64,000 nt of DNA, taken from Bacilli bacterium (GTDB taxonomy: Bacteria; Bacillota_I; Bacilli_A; RF39; UBA660). The notes below the pieces were generated by a model, which searched no databases, was not told where the DNA came from, and saw only the letters and a list, made by a program, of their open reading frames with translations. A program made the translations under genes and the position numbers. The DNA lies in contig JAFUTV010000012.1 in the NCBI GenBank assembly GCA_017484125.1, positions 1-64,000 on the forward strand. The letters are read 5' to 3'. Positions 16,424 to 26,313 of the stretch are shown here, in pieces; within the stretch, counting starts at the first letter, position 1, and each line of letters begins with the position of its first letter.

Positions 16424-18394
16424 ATGAAGAAAAAAGAAGATTTTGTTAAAACATCATTTCCTTACGTTATTTTAGCTATAGTAATAGTAGTAGCATTGCT
16501 ATTTTATAATAATGCAAGATTTGAAGTTCATGATATTACTACAGGTGAGTTAATCAAAGCAATTAATGAAGAAAAAGTAAAAGAATTAACTATTACTCCA
16601 AAAAGTAGTGAATCTGTTTATTATATAACAGGTAAACTTGATGGATATAAAGATGGTGAAACATTTAGTACAAAGGTAGTTGATGAAGATTTAGTAGCGG
16701 TAACTGATTATGCTAATAGTCATTCACTTGATTTATATAATACTAATAAAGATCCTGGATCTTCAGCAATTTTATATATAATTGTAAATGTTGTTCCATT
16801 GGTTATACTTGCAATAGTTGCATACTTCTTATTTACTAAGTTGGCCGTATCTAATAATCGTTCAATGGATTTTGGAAGAAGTAGAGCTAAACTTTCTGAA
16901 GATGGTGGAAAAGTTAGATTTAAAGACGTAGCGGGACTTAAAGAAGAAAAAGAAGAAGTTACTGAAATAATAGATTTCTTAAAGAATCCTAAAAAATTCC
17001 AAAAGATGGGTGCAAGAATTCCAAAAGGAGTATTACTAGTTGGTCCTCCAGGAACTGGAAAAACTCTACTTGCTAAAGCAGTTGCTGGTGAAGCTAATTG
17101 TCCATTTTATTTTATTTCTGGATCTGATTTTGTTGAATTATTTGTAGGTGTTGGAGCATCTCGTGTTAGAGATATGTTCAAACAAGCAAAACAATCAGCG
17201 CCTTGTTTAATATTTATTGATGAAATTGATGCAGTAGGTAGAGAACGTGGCACTGGACTTGGTGGTGGACATGATGAAAGAGAACAAACCCTAAATCAAT
17301 TATTAACTGAAATGGATGGTTTTGGGGCTAATGAAGGAATCATTATCATGGCTGCAACAAATAGACCAGATGTACTTGATCCTGCATTACTTCGTCCAGG
17401 AAGATTTGATAGACAAATCACTGTAAGTTTACCTGATTCTAATGAAAGAAAACAAATTTTAGAAGTACATGCTAAAGATAAAATATTAGGTAAAGACGTT
17501 AATTTAGAAGCAGTATCTAAAAGAACACCAGGTTTTAGTGGTGCTGATTTAGAAAACTTACTTAATGAAGCTGCACTTCTTACTGTAAGAAGAGATAAAG
17601 AAGCAATATCAATGGAAGAAATTGATGAAGCAACTGATAGAGTTATTTTAGGTCCTGCAAAAACATCTAGAAAAATAACAGATAAAGAAAAGAGATTAGT
17701 CGCAATTCATGAATCTGGTCATGCTGTTATCGGTATAAAATTACCGGATGCTGAAGAAGTTCATAAGATAACAATTATTCCACGTGGTATGGCTGGTGGT
17801 TATACAATGATGCTTCCAAAAGAAGAACATATTGGTATATCTACTAAAGAAGAATTAGAAAGTAGAATTACTGGTTTACTTGGTGGACGTGTCGCTGAGG
17901 AATTATTCTTAGGACAAATAACAACCGGTGCATCAGATGACTTTAAAAAAGCAACATCTATTGCTAGAAGTATGGTAACTGAATATGGTATGTCTGAACT
18001 TGGAACAATTCAATTTGAACAAAAGTCTGAAGGAGTATTCTTAGGAAGAGATTACAATAAATCTAAGAATTTCTCTGATCAAATAGCCTTAGAAATAGAT
18101 AAAGCAGAAAGAAAAATAATTGATGAATGTTATGCTAGAGCTAAAAAGATATTAAAAGAAAATGAAAAGTTAGTTCATTTACTTGCTGATGCTTTAGTAG
18201 AAAATGAAACATTAACAAAAGAACAAATTGAATCTTTAGTAGAAACTGGAAAGTTTATTCCAGGTGATGAAAATCCTGAATCAGAAACTACTATGTTAAA
18301 ATTAAAAGAAATTGCAAAATCTAAAGGAATTAAAGGCTATACAAAAATGACTAGAGAAGAACTTGAAAATGAAATAGAAAAAGCGGATAAGTAA
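16424..18394 (+). CDS. ftsH: ATP-dependent zinc metalloprotease FtsH, with Rho-N-like tail
   Basis: A 656-residue membrane AAA+ protease that degrades misassembled membrane proteins and regulatory proteins. It has two membrane helices (about 12-28 and 114-138) around a small extracytoplasmic domain. Walker A GPPGTGKT is at 207-214, Walker B IFIDEID at about 263-269, and the second region of homology (RPGRFDR) is present. The zinc site HESGH is at 429-433 with a distal Asp expected in the M41 domain. The last 34 residues form a short helix-extended-helix unit ([20 protein letters not shown]) like the Rho N-terminal/SAP-type fold, which standard FtsH lacks. RBS GAAGGAGAG. A long hairpin terminates the unit. 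Confidence 0.96.
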   Translation: MKKKEDFVKTSFPYVILAIVIVVALLFYNNARFEVHDITTGELIKAINEEKVKELTITPKSSESVYYITGKLDGYKDGETFSTKVVDEDLVAVTDYANSHSLDLYNTNKDPGSSAILYIIVNVVPLVILAIVAYFLFTKLAVSNNRSMDFGRSRAKLSEDGGKVRFKDVAGLKEEKEEVTEIIDFLKNPKKFQKMGARIPKGVLLVGPPGTGKTLLAKAVAGEANCPFYFISGSDFVELFVGVGASRVRDMFKQAKQSAPCLIFIDEIDAVGRERGTGLGGGHDEREQTLNQLLTEMDGFGANEGIIIMAATNRPDVLDPALLRPGRFDRQITVSLPDSNERKQILEVHAKDKILGKDVNLEAVSKRTPGFSGADLENLLNEAALLTVRRDKEAISMEEIDEATDRVILGPAKTSRKITDKEKRLVAIHESGHAVIGIKLPDAEEVHKITIIPRGMAGGYTMMLPKEEHIGISTKEELESRITGLLGGRVAEELFLGQITTGASDDFKKATSIARSMVTEYGMSELGTIQFEQKSEGVFLGRDYNKSKNFSDQIALEIDKAERKIIDECYARAKKILKENEKLVHLLADALVENETLTKEQIESLVETGKFIPGDENPESETTMLKLKEIAKSKGIKGYTKMTREELENEIEKADK

Positions 18395-18403
18395 TTAGTA
18401 TGT

Positions 18404-18434
18404 AAAGAATTAATATATAATATATTAATTCTTT
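18404..18434 (+). terminator. Terminator of ftsH
   Basis: A 14-bp perfect stem (18404-18417 with 18421-18434) with a 3-nt loop and a long T-run. Confidence 0.85.
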
Positions 18435-18484
18435 TTTTTTGAAAATAACTGTGATACTATTATCATAATAAGGTAGGGATTTAT

Positions 18485-19249
18485 ATGAATGAAAAAAAGA
18501 ATAATATGCCATTAATAATTATAATTATGGTTTTATGTCTATGTCTTGGCATTGCGGTAGGCTATATAATTTTTGATAAAACTAAAGAAAGCAATAATAA
18601 TGTTCAACCAAGTAAAGTTGAAGATACAAAAAATTTAAATAATACTGATAATAATAATTCAAAAAGCGCTAGTTATAATAACAAATCAAGTGAAACAAAT
18701 AATACTGATAATAAGGTAAATTTAGTATTTGATAAAAATTTAGTTATTAATACTTCTTTAGATAAAGATGCTGAATATATTGATACTAAATCACAAAAAC
18801 CTAAAGGTCTATATTACATTGAAAATTATGTAGTAAATAAAAATATTGTAACAATTAAATTTTCATGGAATATGATGTTACAAGCCTATGGAATTGAAAA
18901 TTTAAATTATAAACCAAAGCAATATGATGGTGAATTTGCTACATTTGAAATTCAATTTACTAAAAATGTAAAAGAAGTTCATTATTATTCAAATTGCACA
19001 GGCGTTGGTGAAGAAGTAGTATTATTCTTAATGGAAGATAATACAGTTGAATTTATATATCTAGAAAAAGCTATTAAAAATAATGATTTTAAATCTCAAG
19101 GTGTATTACCAAATGTTAATGATATTGCAAAATTTTATTATGTAGATATTAAGGCTAATTTAGGAAGTAGTTGTACTACATGGGCTCAAAGAAATGATGG
19201 CAAAATATATGAATTAAAACCTTTCATAATGGATATAGTGCATAAATAA
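18485..19249 (+). CDS. Membrane-anchored extracytoplasmic protein, unknown
   Basis: A 254-residue protein. One N-terminal membrane helix (about 9-30) is followed by a low-complexity linker rich in Asn, Ser and Lys (about 33-78), then a folded domain of about 170 residues with beta-type pattern. Two Cys (in YSNCTGVG and GSSCTTW) could form a disulfide outside the cell. I recognise no family. The helix-linker-domain plan is the same as in the next two genes, which suggests a shared surface role. RBS AAGGTAGGG. Its own terminator follows. Confidence 0.7.
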   Translation: MNEKKNNMPLIIIIMVLCLCLGIAVGYIIFDKTKESNNNVQPSKVEDTKNLNNTDNNNSKSASYNNKSSETNNTDNKVNLVFDKNLVINTSLDKDAEYIDTKSQKPKGLYYIENYVVNKNIVTIKFSWNMMLQAYGIENLNYKPKQYDGEFATFEIQFTKNVKEVHYYSNCTGVGEEVVLFLMEDNTVEFIYLEKAIKNNDFKSQGVLPNVNDIAKFYYVDIKANLGSSCTTWAQRNDGKIYELKPFIMDIVHK

Positions 19250-19269
19250 TACTTATATAAAAAGTTTAA

Positions 19270-19290
19270 AAAAAGCAGTCAATGCTTTTT
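19270..19290 (+). terminator. Terminator after the anchored protein
   Basis: AAAAAGCA (19270-19277) pairs with TGCTTTTT (19283-19290). An overlapping alternative hairpin, AGTCAAT with ATTGACT, starts inside it, so two folds compete. Confidence 0.65.
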
Positions 19291-19336
19291 TATTGACTGA
19301 TTATTATTAATAAGATAAACTTATGGTGTGATGTAT

Positions 19337-20404
19337 ATGAAAAGATTCTTAGTAATAATACCTATTATTTTAGTGATAGTAGTTTCTTTGTTTTTTATTT
19401 TAAAACCTAAAGAAACTATAGAAGAACAACCAAATAATAGTACTATACCTTCTAAAGAAAATATAAACAATGATAAAGAAGATAAAACAGATAACAATAA
19501 TAATAAAAATGATGATGAAATACCAACTATAGAAGTAAAAGAAGCATTAGTTCATACTGACGATATTAATTATGATAAAGAAAGTAATTTAACTGTTAGT
19601 TTTGGTAAAAGTGGAGGAAAAGTATCTTGTTCTGATAATAAACTAATAATTGGAAAAAATGACATAGTATGTGAAGCTATAGGAAATAATGGACTTAAAT
19701 CATCTATATCATATATAATTAATTATAGTTTAACTTATAATAAGACTGCAATTTTCTTTGGAGATTCAATTACTGCTGGATTTGGAAGTAAAAGTAGACA
19801 TTATTCATGGGTAAATTATCTTGCTAATAACTATGATTTTTTAAAATGTGTTAATGCTGGGATTACTGATTATCGTTTATCAACATATGATGATCCAAAC
19901 AAATGGTTAAGTACTCAAGTTCAAAATCACTATAATGATAATATTAATTATGATTATATTATTATGCAAGGTGGAGTTAATGATTTAATATATGATACTC
20001 CAATTGGCCAGTTATCTAATGGTTTTGATTTAACAAATTTTGATAAGAATACATTATATGGTGGTTTAGAAACATATCTTTATTATGTTACAAATAAATG
20101 GCCTAAGGCTAAGATAGGATATATTATAACTTATTATACCCCTAATTATACAGAACGTAATCTTAAATGGAATTATACTGATTATAAGAAATATAATGAT
20201 GCTATAAAAAATACCTTAAATAAATGGAATATTACTTATTTAGATTTATTTGATGGAACATATAATAACGAGTCTTATTCTGATATTTTAAAAGTAGAAA
20301 CTAAAACATATTTACCTGATGGATTACACTTAAATGATAATGGTTATAACTTAATTTCCCCTTATATTTATGAGTGGTTAGAGTCATTAAAACAATTTAA
20401 ATAA
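19337..20404 (+). CDS. Membrane-anchored SGNH/GDSL hydrolase with an Ig-like domain
   Basis: A 355-residue protein. An N-terminal membrane helix (about 3-23) and an Asn/Asp/Lys-rich linker lead to a small beta domain (about 70-130) with two Cys 14 residues apart. The SGNH hydrolase follows: block I FFGDSITAG with Ser144, block III Gly/Asn in GGVND, and block V LPDGLHLN with the catalytic Asp and His. The family cleaves or transfers esters, including O-acetyl groups on polysaccharides and peptidoglycan. ATG 19337 fits GGTG about 8 nt upstream; earlier GTG/ATG codons lie in or beside the ribosome site. The next genes (second SGNH, MBOAT, DHHW) point to acylation of a surface polymer. Confidence 0.85.
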   Translation: MKRFLVIIPIILVIVVSLFFILKPKETIEEQPNNSTIPSKENINNDKEDKTDNNNNKNDDEIPTIEVKEALVHTDDINYDKESNLTVSFGKSGGKVSCSDNKLIIGKNDIVCEAIGNNGLKSSISYIINYSLTYNKTAIFFGDSITAGFGSKSRHYSWVNYLANNYDFLKCVNAGITDYRLSTYDDPNKWLSTQVQNHYNDNINYDYIIMQGGVNDLIYDTPIGQLSNGFDLTNFDKNTLYGGLETYLYYVTNKWPKAKIGYIITYYTPNYTERNLKWNYTDYKKYNDAIKNTLNKWNITYLDLFDGTYNNESYSDILKVETKTYLPDGLHLNDNGYNLISPYIYEWLESLKQFK

Positions 20405-20470
20405 GCATATAATTTATTGAGTTTTTTTATAACTAATGGTATACTCTATATGAAGTGTAGGTGGTAGTAT

Positions 20471-21694
20471 ATGAAAGTGGTTAAGAGAGTAATTATTATT
20501 GGAGTATTGATAATAATAATTGCTTTATTAGCTACTTTTATTTTTAGTAGATTTTATAAAATAACTTTAATTGGAGATCAAGATATTTATCTAAATATTG
20601 GTTCAGAATATTTTGAAAATGGTTATAAAGCAACTTTGTTTAATAATAATTATACTAATGTAAAAGTAACTAACAATATTGATACTTCTAAAATAGGTGA
20701 TTATTATGTTAAATATAGTATAAAATTTCTATTTTATGATATTAATGTTAAAAGAAATGTTCATGTAGTAGATAAGGAAAGTCCTATTATTACATTAAAT
20801 GGTGATAAACATATTTATTTAAATGAACATCAAAAGTTTGAAGATCCAGGATTTAGTGCAACAGATAATATTGATGGAGATTTAACTGCTAGTGTTATTA
20901 TTGATTCTTCAGTAAATGAAAAGTCTACAGGTGTGTATGAAGTTACATATAAAGTTAGTGATAGTTCTAAAAATGAAAGTATAGTTAAAAGAGAGGTTGA
21001 GGTAATTAAAGATGGACTTCTTACAACTGATGTTGATAAATTTTGGTTAAAAGGTTCTTTTGAAGATGTAATATTAAAATATGAAGAAAATGCTTATGAT
21101 TATTTTGATAACACAATATTTTTAGGAGATAGTAATACAACTTTTTTACATCTTAAAGGAAATTTTATTAGTGCAAAACAAACTTGGGGTAAAAATAATT
21201 TAAATATTGCCCAAATTAATTCATCTGTTTTTACAACATTTGTTAATAGAAATGATAGTACATTAGAAAATGCAATTAATTTATACAAGCCAAAATATTT
21301 AATTATCTCTACAGGAATAAATGCCCCATTATATATGAGAAAAGAAAATTATATTTCTGAAACTGAAAAGTTTATAAAATATATGAGAGAAAATCATAGT
21401 GATATAACTATTTTATTTACAGCAACATTTCCTATTACTACTACAGGATCACTTAATATATCATTACAAAAGAAAATTAATGAATATAATTATTATTTAG
21501 TAGAAATATGTCATAAATATAAAGTTAATTTTATTAATTTTTCAGATGAAGTCAGAGGCGAAGATGGATATGCCAATGCAAGTTATTTTGACTGTGTTGA
21601 AGAAAATGATTGTGGTTTTCATTTAAATAAGGCTGGTAGAGAAAAATACATAGATTATATTAAACATTTAAATTTTGAAAGGAGTATACAATGA
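20471..21694 (+). CDS. Membrane-anchored protein with two Ig-like (DUF5011) domains and an SGNH-like domain
   Basis: A 407-residue protein. A membrane helix (about 5-26) precedes two Ig-like domains. The second (about 104-179) has the hallmark DPGFSATDNIDGDLT of DUF5011; the first (about 33-100) looks like a diverged copy. An SGNH-like domain follows: TIFLGDSNTT with Ser221, STGINAP in the block III position and CGFHLNKAG with the block V His. The usual block V Asp is not obvious, so activity is less certain than for the preceding gene. The stop overlaps the start of the next gene by 4 nt (ATGA), so it is coupled to the lipoprotein, MBOAT and DHHW genes. Confidence 0.83.
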   Translation: MKVVKRVIIIGVLIIIIALLATFIFSRFYKITLIGDQDIYLNIGSEYFENGYKATLFNNNYTNVKVTNNIDTSKIGDYYVKYSIKFLFYDINVKRNVHVVDKESPIITLNGDKHIYLNEHQKFEDPGFSATDNIDGDLTASVIIDSSVNEKSTGVYEVTYKVSDSSKNESIVKREVEVIKDGLLTTDVDKFWLKGSFEDVILKYEENAYDYFDNTIFLGDSNTTFLHLKGNFISAKQTWGKNNLNIAQINSSVFTTFVNRNDSTLENAINLYKPKYLIISTGINAPLYMRKENYISETEKFIKYMRENHSDITILFTATFPITTTGSLNISLQKKINEYNYYLVEICHKYKVNFINFSDEVRGEDGYANASYFDCVEENDCGFHLNKAGREKYIDYIKHLNFERSIQ

Positions 21695-22137
21695 AAAAAG
21701 TATTAATAATTATTGGAGCTATGTTATTACTTTGTGGATGCCAAAGTAATGAAAGTATTACATATTTAGACATTAATAAAGCATCTAGTGCTTTAGATAG
21801 CAAATATGGAAATATGAATGCCATGGATAAGAGTGAATTAGAAACTATTTATGGACTTGATACATCAAAATTTATTGAATATCAAATAAAGAGTAGCACA
21901 TCATCAAATGGTAATTTCTATGCTATCATTAAAGTAGATGATGCAAATAAAAAGAATGCTCAAGATCAAATGAAGAATATGTTTTCTATATTAGAAAATC
22001 AAAGTAATTTATATTCACCTGAAGCAGTAAAACTATTAAAAAATAGATTAGAAACTTCTGTAGGTAATTACTTAATTTATATTGTTAGTGATAATAATAA
22101 TGCATATTATGATGTATTGAAAGGATTTATTAATTAG
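21691..22137 (+). CDS. DUF4358-type lipoprotein
   Basis: A 148-residue lipoprotein: short basic start, hydrophobic core, lipobox LLCGC, then an acidic domain with the pattern of DUF4358 (LETIYGLDTSKF, then a C-terminal NYLIYIVSDNN). DUF4358 lipoproteins are often encoded next to MBOAT and DHHW genes, as here. An accessory role in surface acylation is inferred from that. RBS GAAAGGAG lies inside the end of the upstream gene, with a 4-nt ATGA overlap. The stop overlaps the MBOAT GTG start by one base. Confidence 0.8.
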   Translation: MKKVLIIIGAMLLLCGCQSNESITYLDINKASSALDSKYGNMNAMDKSELETIYGLDTSKFIEYQIKSSTSSNGNFYAIIKVDDANKKNAQDQMKNMFSILENQSNLYSPEAVKLLKNRLETSVGNYLIYIVSDNNNAYYDVLKGFIN

Positions 22138-23456
22138 TGAGTTTTAATAGTTTAACATTTCTTATATTTTTCTTGCCAGTTTTTATATTAGTTTTTTATC
22201 TATTTCCAAAAAAATATAGATATATAATCTTATTAATTGGAAGTTTAGTGTTCTATTTATATAGTGGTTTATATAATTTTATAATAATATTATCTATTGC
22301 TTTTATAAATTATATAGGCGTATTTATTATTAATAAATATAAGAAAAAAAATGTTTTTTCATATGTTTTAGTTGCTTTAAATATTATTACTTTATTAATA
22401 TTTAAATATGATAATAATATTATATTTCCACTTGGTATAAGTTTTTATACATTTAATAATATTAGTTATATTATTGATGTAATGAAAAGGAAAGTATCTT
22501 ATGAAAAAAATATTTTATATTATTTAACATATATATTATTATTTTGTCATGTAACAATGGGACCTATTGTAAGATATAAAGATATAAAAAATAATTTATT
22601 AAATCTAAATCCAGATTTTAATGGTTTTCATTGTGGTTTAAAAAGATTATTATGGGGATTATTTAAGAAGGTTTTAATTGCAGATAGTTTAGGTATTTTA
22701 TATAATACTTTGATTTCTAATAACACATCAATAGTTTCACATATTTTTTGTTTAATTGTTTTTGCTCTTCAATTATATATAGATTTTTCAAGTTATTGCG
22801 ATATGGCAATAGGTCTTGGTAAAATTGTTGGTATTAATTATAATGAAAACTTTGATTATCCATATTTAGTTACCAGCATAAGTGAATTTTGGCGTAAATG
22901 GCATATTACTTTAGGAAATTTCTTTAAAGAATATGTATATTTTCCATTAGGAGGAAATAGAGTATCAAAATTTAGACATGTTATTAATTTATTAATAGTA
23001 TGGATTCTTACTGGTATGTGGCATGGAAATACAATTAATTTCCTTTTATGGGGATTATATTATGGAATAATAATAATACTAGAAAAATTAGTATTAAAAA
23101 AAGTATTAGATCATTTACCTAATTTTATAAAACATATTTATGTAATAGTAATATTATTATTTGGTTATATTTTCTTTAGTATAAGTGATTTTAATGATGC
23201 AATCTTATTTATTAAGGGATTGTTTTCAGGATCATTTATTGATAATACTATAATATTTTATTTAAAAGAAAATATTGTTTTATTAATTATTAGTATAATA
23301 CTATGTTTTAAATTACCTAATAATATTAAAAAGATTTATGAAAATAATAATATAGTATATTTCATAACCAATTTAATTTGTATTTTATTATATATTATAT
23401 CTATATCATATATTATAAATGGCACTTATTCACCATTCTTATATAATGCTTTTTAG
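22137..23456 (+). CDS. MBOAT-family O-acyltransferase (DltB/AlgI type)
   Basis: A 439-residue integral membrane protein with about ten hydrophobic segments. It carries the MBOAT signature residues: the conserved motif FWRKWHITL (His256) and the catalytic His296 in GMWHG. PLGISFYTF near residue 100 is also characteristic. Such proteins pass acyl groups, usually acetyl, across the membrane to secreted polymers, together with SGNH-like or DHHW partner proteins. It starts at GTG 22137, one base overlapping the lipoprotein stop, and is followed within 7 bp by the DHHW gene. Polymer identity is not shown; lipoteichoic acid D-alanylation is less likely because no dltA, dltC or dltD is present. Confidence 0.93.
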   Translation: MSFNSLTFLIFFLPVFILVFYLFPKKYRYIILLIGSLVFYLYSGLYNFIIILSIAFINYIGVFIINKYKKKNVFSYVLVALNIITLLIFKYDNNIIFPLGISFYTFNNISYIIDVMKRKVSYEKNILYYLTYILLFCHVTMGPIVRYKDIKNNLLNLNPDFNGFHCGLKRLLWGLFKKVLIADSLGILYNTLISNNTSIVSHIFCLIVFALQLYIDFSSYCDMAIGLGKIVGINYNENFDYPYLVTSISEFWRKWHITLGNFFKEYVYFPLGGNRVSKFRHVINLLIVWILTGMWHGNTINFLLWGLYYGIIIILEKLVLKKVLDHLPNFIKHIYVIVILLFGYIFFSISDFNDAILFIKGLFSGSFIDNTIIFYLKENIVLLIISIILCFKLPNNIKKIYENNNIVYFITNLICILLYIISISYIINGTYSPFLYNAF

Positions 23457-23463
23457 GAGGAAT

Positions 23464-24534
23464 ATGAAAAATATTGTTGATAAAATATTTGTTTTTGGTA
23501 TTGCTATAATTTCTTTTGGATTATTGTTAATGTTTATAATAAGTTCAAAGAATGATTTTTCTGAAGAAGAAAATAGATATTTAGCTACTTTTGATATAAA
23601 CAATATTGAAGAGTATATTGAAGATCATTTTTATATGCGAAACAATTTTATTTCATTAAAAAATAAATTAGAGTTTTATATTGGTAAGACTTTAATAAAT
23701 GATATTTATATTGGAAGTGATAATTATTTAATACCTATTTTTAAAACTAATAATAAAAGAGATTTAATAGTTGATGCAATTAATAAGTTCAATTTAATAA
23801 ATAGTAATGTAGATGTAATGTTTGTTCCTGATTCTATTTTAATAAATGAAGATAAACTTAAATTTCATTTAAATACTTTAGAAGAAGAAGAAATAAACTA
23901 TCTATATTCTAAATTAAATACTAATAATATAAACGTTATTAATTCTTTAAAAAATAATAATTTAGAAAATAATTTATATTATAGAACTGATCATCATTGG
24001 ACTAGCTATGGTGCATATATTGCTTATAAAGAATATTTTAAAAATAAGAATAAAAATTATTATAATTTAAGTGATTATAAAATAACAAAAGTAACAGATG
24101 ACTTTTTAGGAACTTCATCTTCATTTGTAACTGGATTAGCAACAAAGGAAGATATAAATATATTTGAATTAAAAGATACTTCTTTAGAAGTAAATTATGT
24201 TTATGAAAATAAGATTACAAATAGTTTATATAATTTTGATTATCTAAATAAAAAGGATAAATATGCAATGTTTTTAGATAATAATCATGCTTTAATAACA
24301 ATAAATAATAAGAATATAAATGATGGTAGTAATATATTAATAATTAAAAATAGTTATGGTAATTCTTTTGTTCCATTTATTGTTAATCACTATCAAAATA
24401 CACATGTAATAGATTTAAGATATTATCCAACTAGTGTTACAGATTATATTAAAAATAATAATATTAGTGATATTTTAATATTATATAACTTAAATAATAT
24501 GTATAGTGATATGTCTATTATTAAACTAAAATAA
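23464..24534 (+). CDS. DHHW-family protein (AlgX/AlgJ-like partner of MBOAT)
   Basis: A 356-residue protein with one N-terminal membrane helix (about 7-27) and an extracytoplasmic SGNH-like domain. The signature DHHW is at 176-179 in YRTDHHWTS, and KNSYGNSFVPF supplies a Ser region typical of the family. DHHW proteins are encoded next to MBOAT proteins and are thought to complete transfer of the acyl group to the polymer. The start is ATG 23464, directly after AGGAGGAAT; a longer reading from 23419 would run back into the MBOAT gene. A terminator follows and closes the operon that began at 20471. Confidence 0.88.
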   Translation: MKNIVDKIFVFGIAIISFGLLLMFIISSKNDFSEEENRYLATFDINNIEEYIEDHFYMRNNFISLKNKLEFYIGKTLINDIYIGSDNYLIPIFKTNNKRDLIVDAINKFNLINSNVDVMFVPDSILINEDKLKFHLNTLEEEEINYLYSKLNTNNINVINSLKNNNLENNLYYRTDHHWTSYGAYIAYKEYFKNKNKNYYNLSDYKITKVTDDFLGTSSSFVTGLATKEDINIFELKDTSLEVNYVYENKITNSLYNFDYLNKKDKYAMFLDNNHALITINNKNINDGSNILIIKNSYGNSFVPFIVNHYQNTHVIDLRYYPTSVTDYIKNNNISDILILYNLNNMYSDMSIIKLK

Positions 24535-24558
24535 AAAGAAGTGGAAATGCTTCTTTTT
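24533..24558 (+). terminator. Terminator of the surface-acylation operon
   Basis: AAAAAGAAG (24533-24541) pairs with CTTCTTTTT (24550-24558), loop of 8 nt, ending in T. Confidence 0.85.
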
Positions 24559-24630
24559 TATAAAAAATAAAAGACAAAACAAACAATATATGTTACAATA
24601 GATTATGTAGTAAAAGGCAAGGTGGTAAAA

Positions 24631-25413
24631 ATGGCTAAGGTTATTTCTTTAGTTAATCAAAAAGGTGGAGTTGGTAAAACAACAACAAGTATAAACTTGG
24701 CAGCTGCACTAGGTAAAGAAGGTAAAAAGACATTATTAATAGATTTAGATTCTCAAGGAAATGCTACTACAGGACTTGGTTTAAATACAGCTGATATTGA
24801 AGTGGATATATATGATGTTATTACTGGTAAAAGATCCATTGAAGACTCTATTGTAAAAACTAGTTTTAAGAATCTATCAATAATTCCTTCAACAATAAAT
24901 CTAGCTGGTTTAGATTTAGAGTTTATCAAAACGATGCTTGAAGATAATAATTTTAGACAAAATGAACAATTAAGAAATGCTTTAGTAAGTATAAAAGATC
25001 AATTTGATTTTATAATAATAGATTGTAAACCATCTCTTGGAATTGATACAATGAATGCTTTGGTTGCATCTGATTCTGTTATTATTCCAGTACAATGTGA
25101 ATTTTATGCACTTGAAGGTATTACACAGCTTTTAAACACTATTATATTAGTACAATCAAGAATGAATCCATCACTTAGAATTGAAGGTGTATTACTTACA
25201 ATGCTTGATGGAAGAACTAATATTGGTTTAGAAGTAATTGAAGAAGTAAGAAAATATTTTAAAAATAAAGTATTTAATACAATAATTCCTAGACTTGTAA
25301 GATTAGTTGAAGCACCTAGCCATGGAAAACCAATAAGTGATTATGATCCAGAATGTCGCGCAACTCTTGCTTATCAAAATTTAGCAAAGGAGGTTATTCA
25401 AAGAAATGAATAA
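24631..25413 (+). CDS. parA: Chromosome-partitioning ATPase ParA/Soj
   Basis: A 260-residue ATPase with the deviant Walker A KGGVGKTT at 11-18, LLIDLDSQGNAT (Walker A') and IIIDCKPSLG (Walker B). It works with ParB on chromosome segregation and, in Bacillus, on control of DnaA. ATG 24631 is the start, with AGGTGG upstream; a GTG at 24622 would lie inside that ribosome site. It overlaps parB by 8 bp. The walker-B region reads DCKPSLG where most ParA proteins have DCPPSLG, a modest substitution. In Bacilli soj-spo0J usually lie near the replication origin; that is only suggestive here. Confidence 0.95.
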   Translation: MAKVISLVNQKGGVGKTTTSINLAAALGKEGKKTLLIDLDSQGNATTGLGLNTADIEVDIYDVITGKRSIEDSIVKTSFKNLSIIPSTINLAGLDLEFIKTMLEDNNFRQNEQLRNALVSIKDQFDFIIIDCKPSLGIDTMNALVASDSVIIPVQCEFYALEGITQLLNTIILVQSRMNPSLRIEGVLLTMLDGRTNIGLEVIEEVRKYFKNKVFNTIIPRLVRLVEAPSHGKPISDYDPECRATLAYQNLAKEVIQRNE

Positions 25414-26284
25414 GACTAGTAATAATAAAAGATTAGGTATTGGACTTGAACAATTATTTTCAAACGAAAGATTAGATTTTGATGGACTTGAGAAAAAAAT
25501 AATTGATGAAACTCCATCAAATGATATTGTGGAAATACCAATAGATGAGATTAGAAGTAATCCATACCAACCTAGAAAGACATTTGATGGAGAAACATTA
25601 AATGAACTTGCTGATTCTATTAGAGAACATGGTGTTTTTCAACCAATTATTGTTAAAAAAAGTATTAAAGGTTATGAGTTAGTAGCAGGAGAAAGAAGAA
25701 CAAGAGCATCAAAAATTGCTGGATTAAAAACAATTCCTGCAATTATTAGAGATTTTAATGATGAAGAAATGATGGAAATTGCTTTAGTGGAAAACATTCA
25801 AAGGGAAAATCTAAATCCAATCGAAGAAGCACTAGCTTATGATAATATTATTAAAAGTACTAATATGACTCAAGAAAATATAGCAATTAAATTTGGTAAA
25901 TCAAGAAGTTATATTACAAATATGTTAGGATTACTAAAATTGCCTGAAGAAACTAAAAAATTAGTAGAATCAGGAAAATTATCTGCATCTCATGCTAGAA
26001 CATTATCTAAAATGGAAGATAAAGAAGAAATTAATAAATTAGCAAATAAAATAGTTAATGAAAATATTAATGTAAGAGAAATTGAAGATTTAACTAGAAA
26101 AATTAATCTTCCTAAAACAAAAAAAGATACACCTTCAATTTATAAAATATATGAAGATATAATGCAAGATAAGATTGGAACTAAAATTAAAATAAAAAAT
26201 AAAAAAATTGAGATTCCATTTGATTCTGATAAAGATTTAGAAAGAATTCTTGAAATTTTAAATATTGAAATTGAAGGTGAATAA
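25406..26284 (+). CDS. parB: Chromosome-partitioning protein ParB/Spo0J
   Basis: A 292-residue DNA-binding CTPase that loads on parS and recruits SMC and ParA. The N-terminal ParB/Srx domain has NPYQPRKTF and the arginine-rich C-motif GERRTRAS. ALVENIQRENLNPIEEA follows, then the HTH (about 140-190) and a C-terminal dimerisation region. The start overlaps parA by 8 bp, so translation is coupled. I looked for the palindromic parS consensus nearby and did not see one. Confidence 0.95.
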   Translation: MNKTSNNKRLGIGLEQLFSNERLDFDGLEKKIIDETPSNDIVEIPIDEIRSNPYQPRKTFDGETLNELADSIREHGVFQPIIVKKSIKGYELVAGERRTRASKIAGLKTIPAIIRDFNDEEMMEIALVENIQRENLNPIEEALAYDNIIKSTNMTQENIAIKFGKSRSYITNMLGLLKLPEETKKLVESGKLSASHARTLSKMEDKEEINKLANKIVNENINVREIEDLTRKINLPKTKKDTPSIYKIYEDIMQDKIGTKIKIKNKKIEIPFDSDKDLERILEILNIEIEGE

Positions 26285-26313
26285 TAATTCAATAAATAAA
26301 ATTGAGGTATATA

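Noticed and set aside
18595-18720. AAT/GAT-rich repeats in the linkers of surface genes as tandem repeat or CRISPR
   Set aside because: They encode Asn/Asp/Ser/Lys linkers and vary irregularly; no regular repeat-spacer period.
23419-23463. Upstream start of the DHHW gene inside the MBOAT gene
   Set aside because: AGGAGG is directly before ATG 23464, and the extra residues just repeat the other frame of the MBOAT end.
24631-26284. parS sites near parAB
   Set aside because: I scanned for the palindromic TGTTTCACGTGAAACA-like consensus and saw no close match; sites may lie elsewhere.
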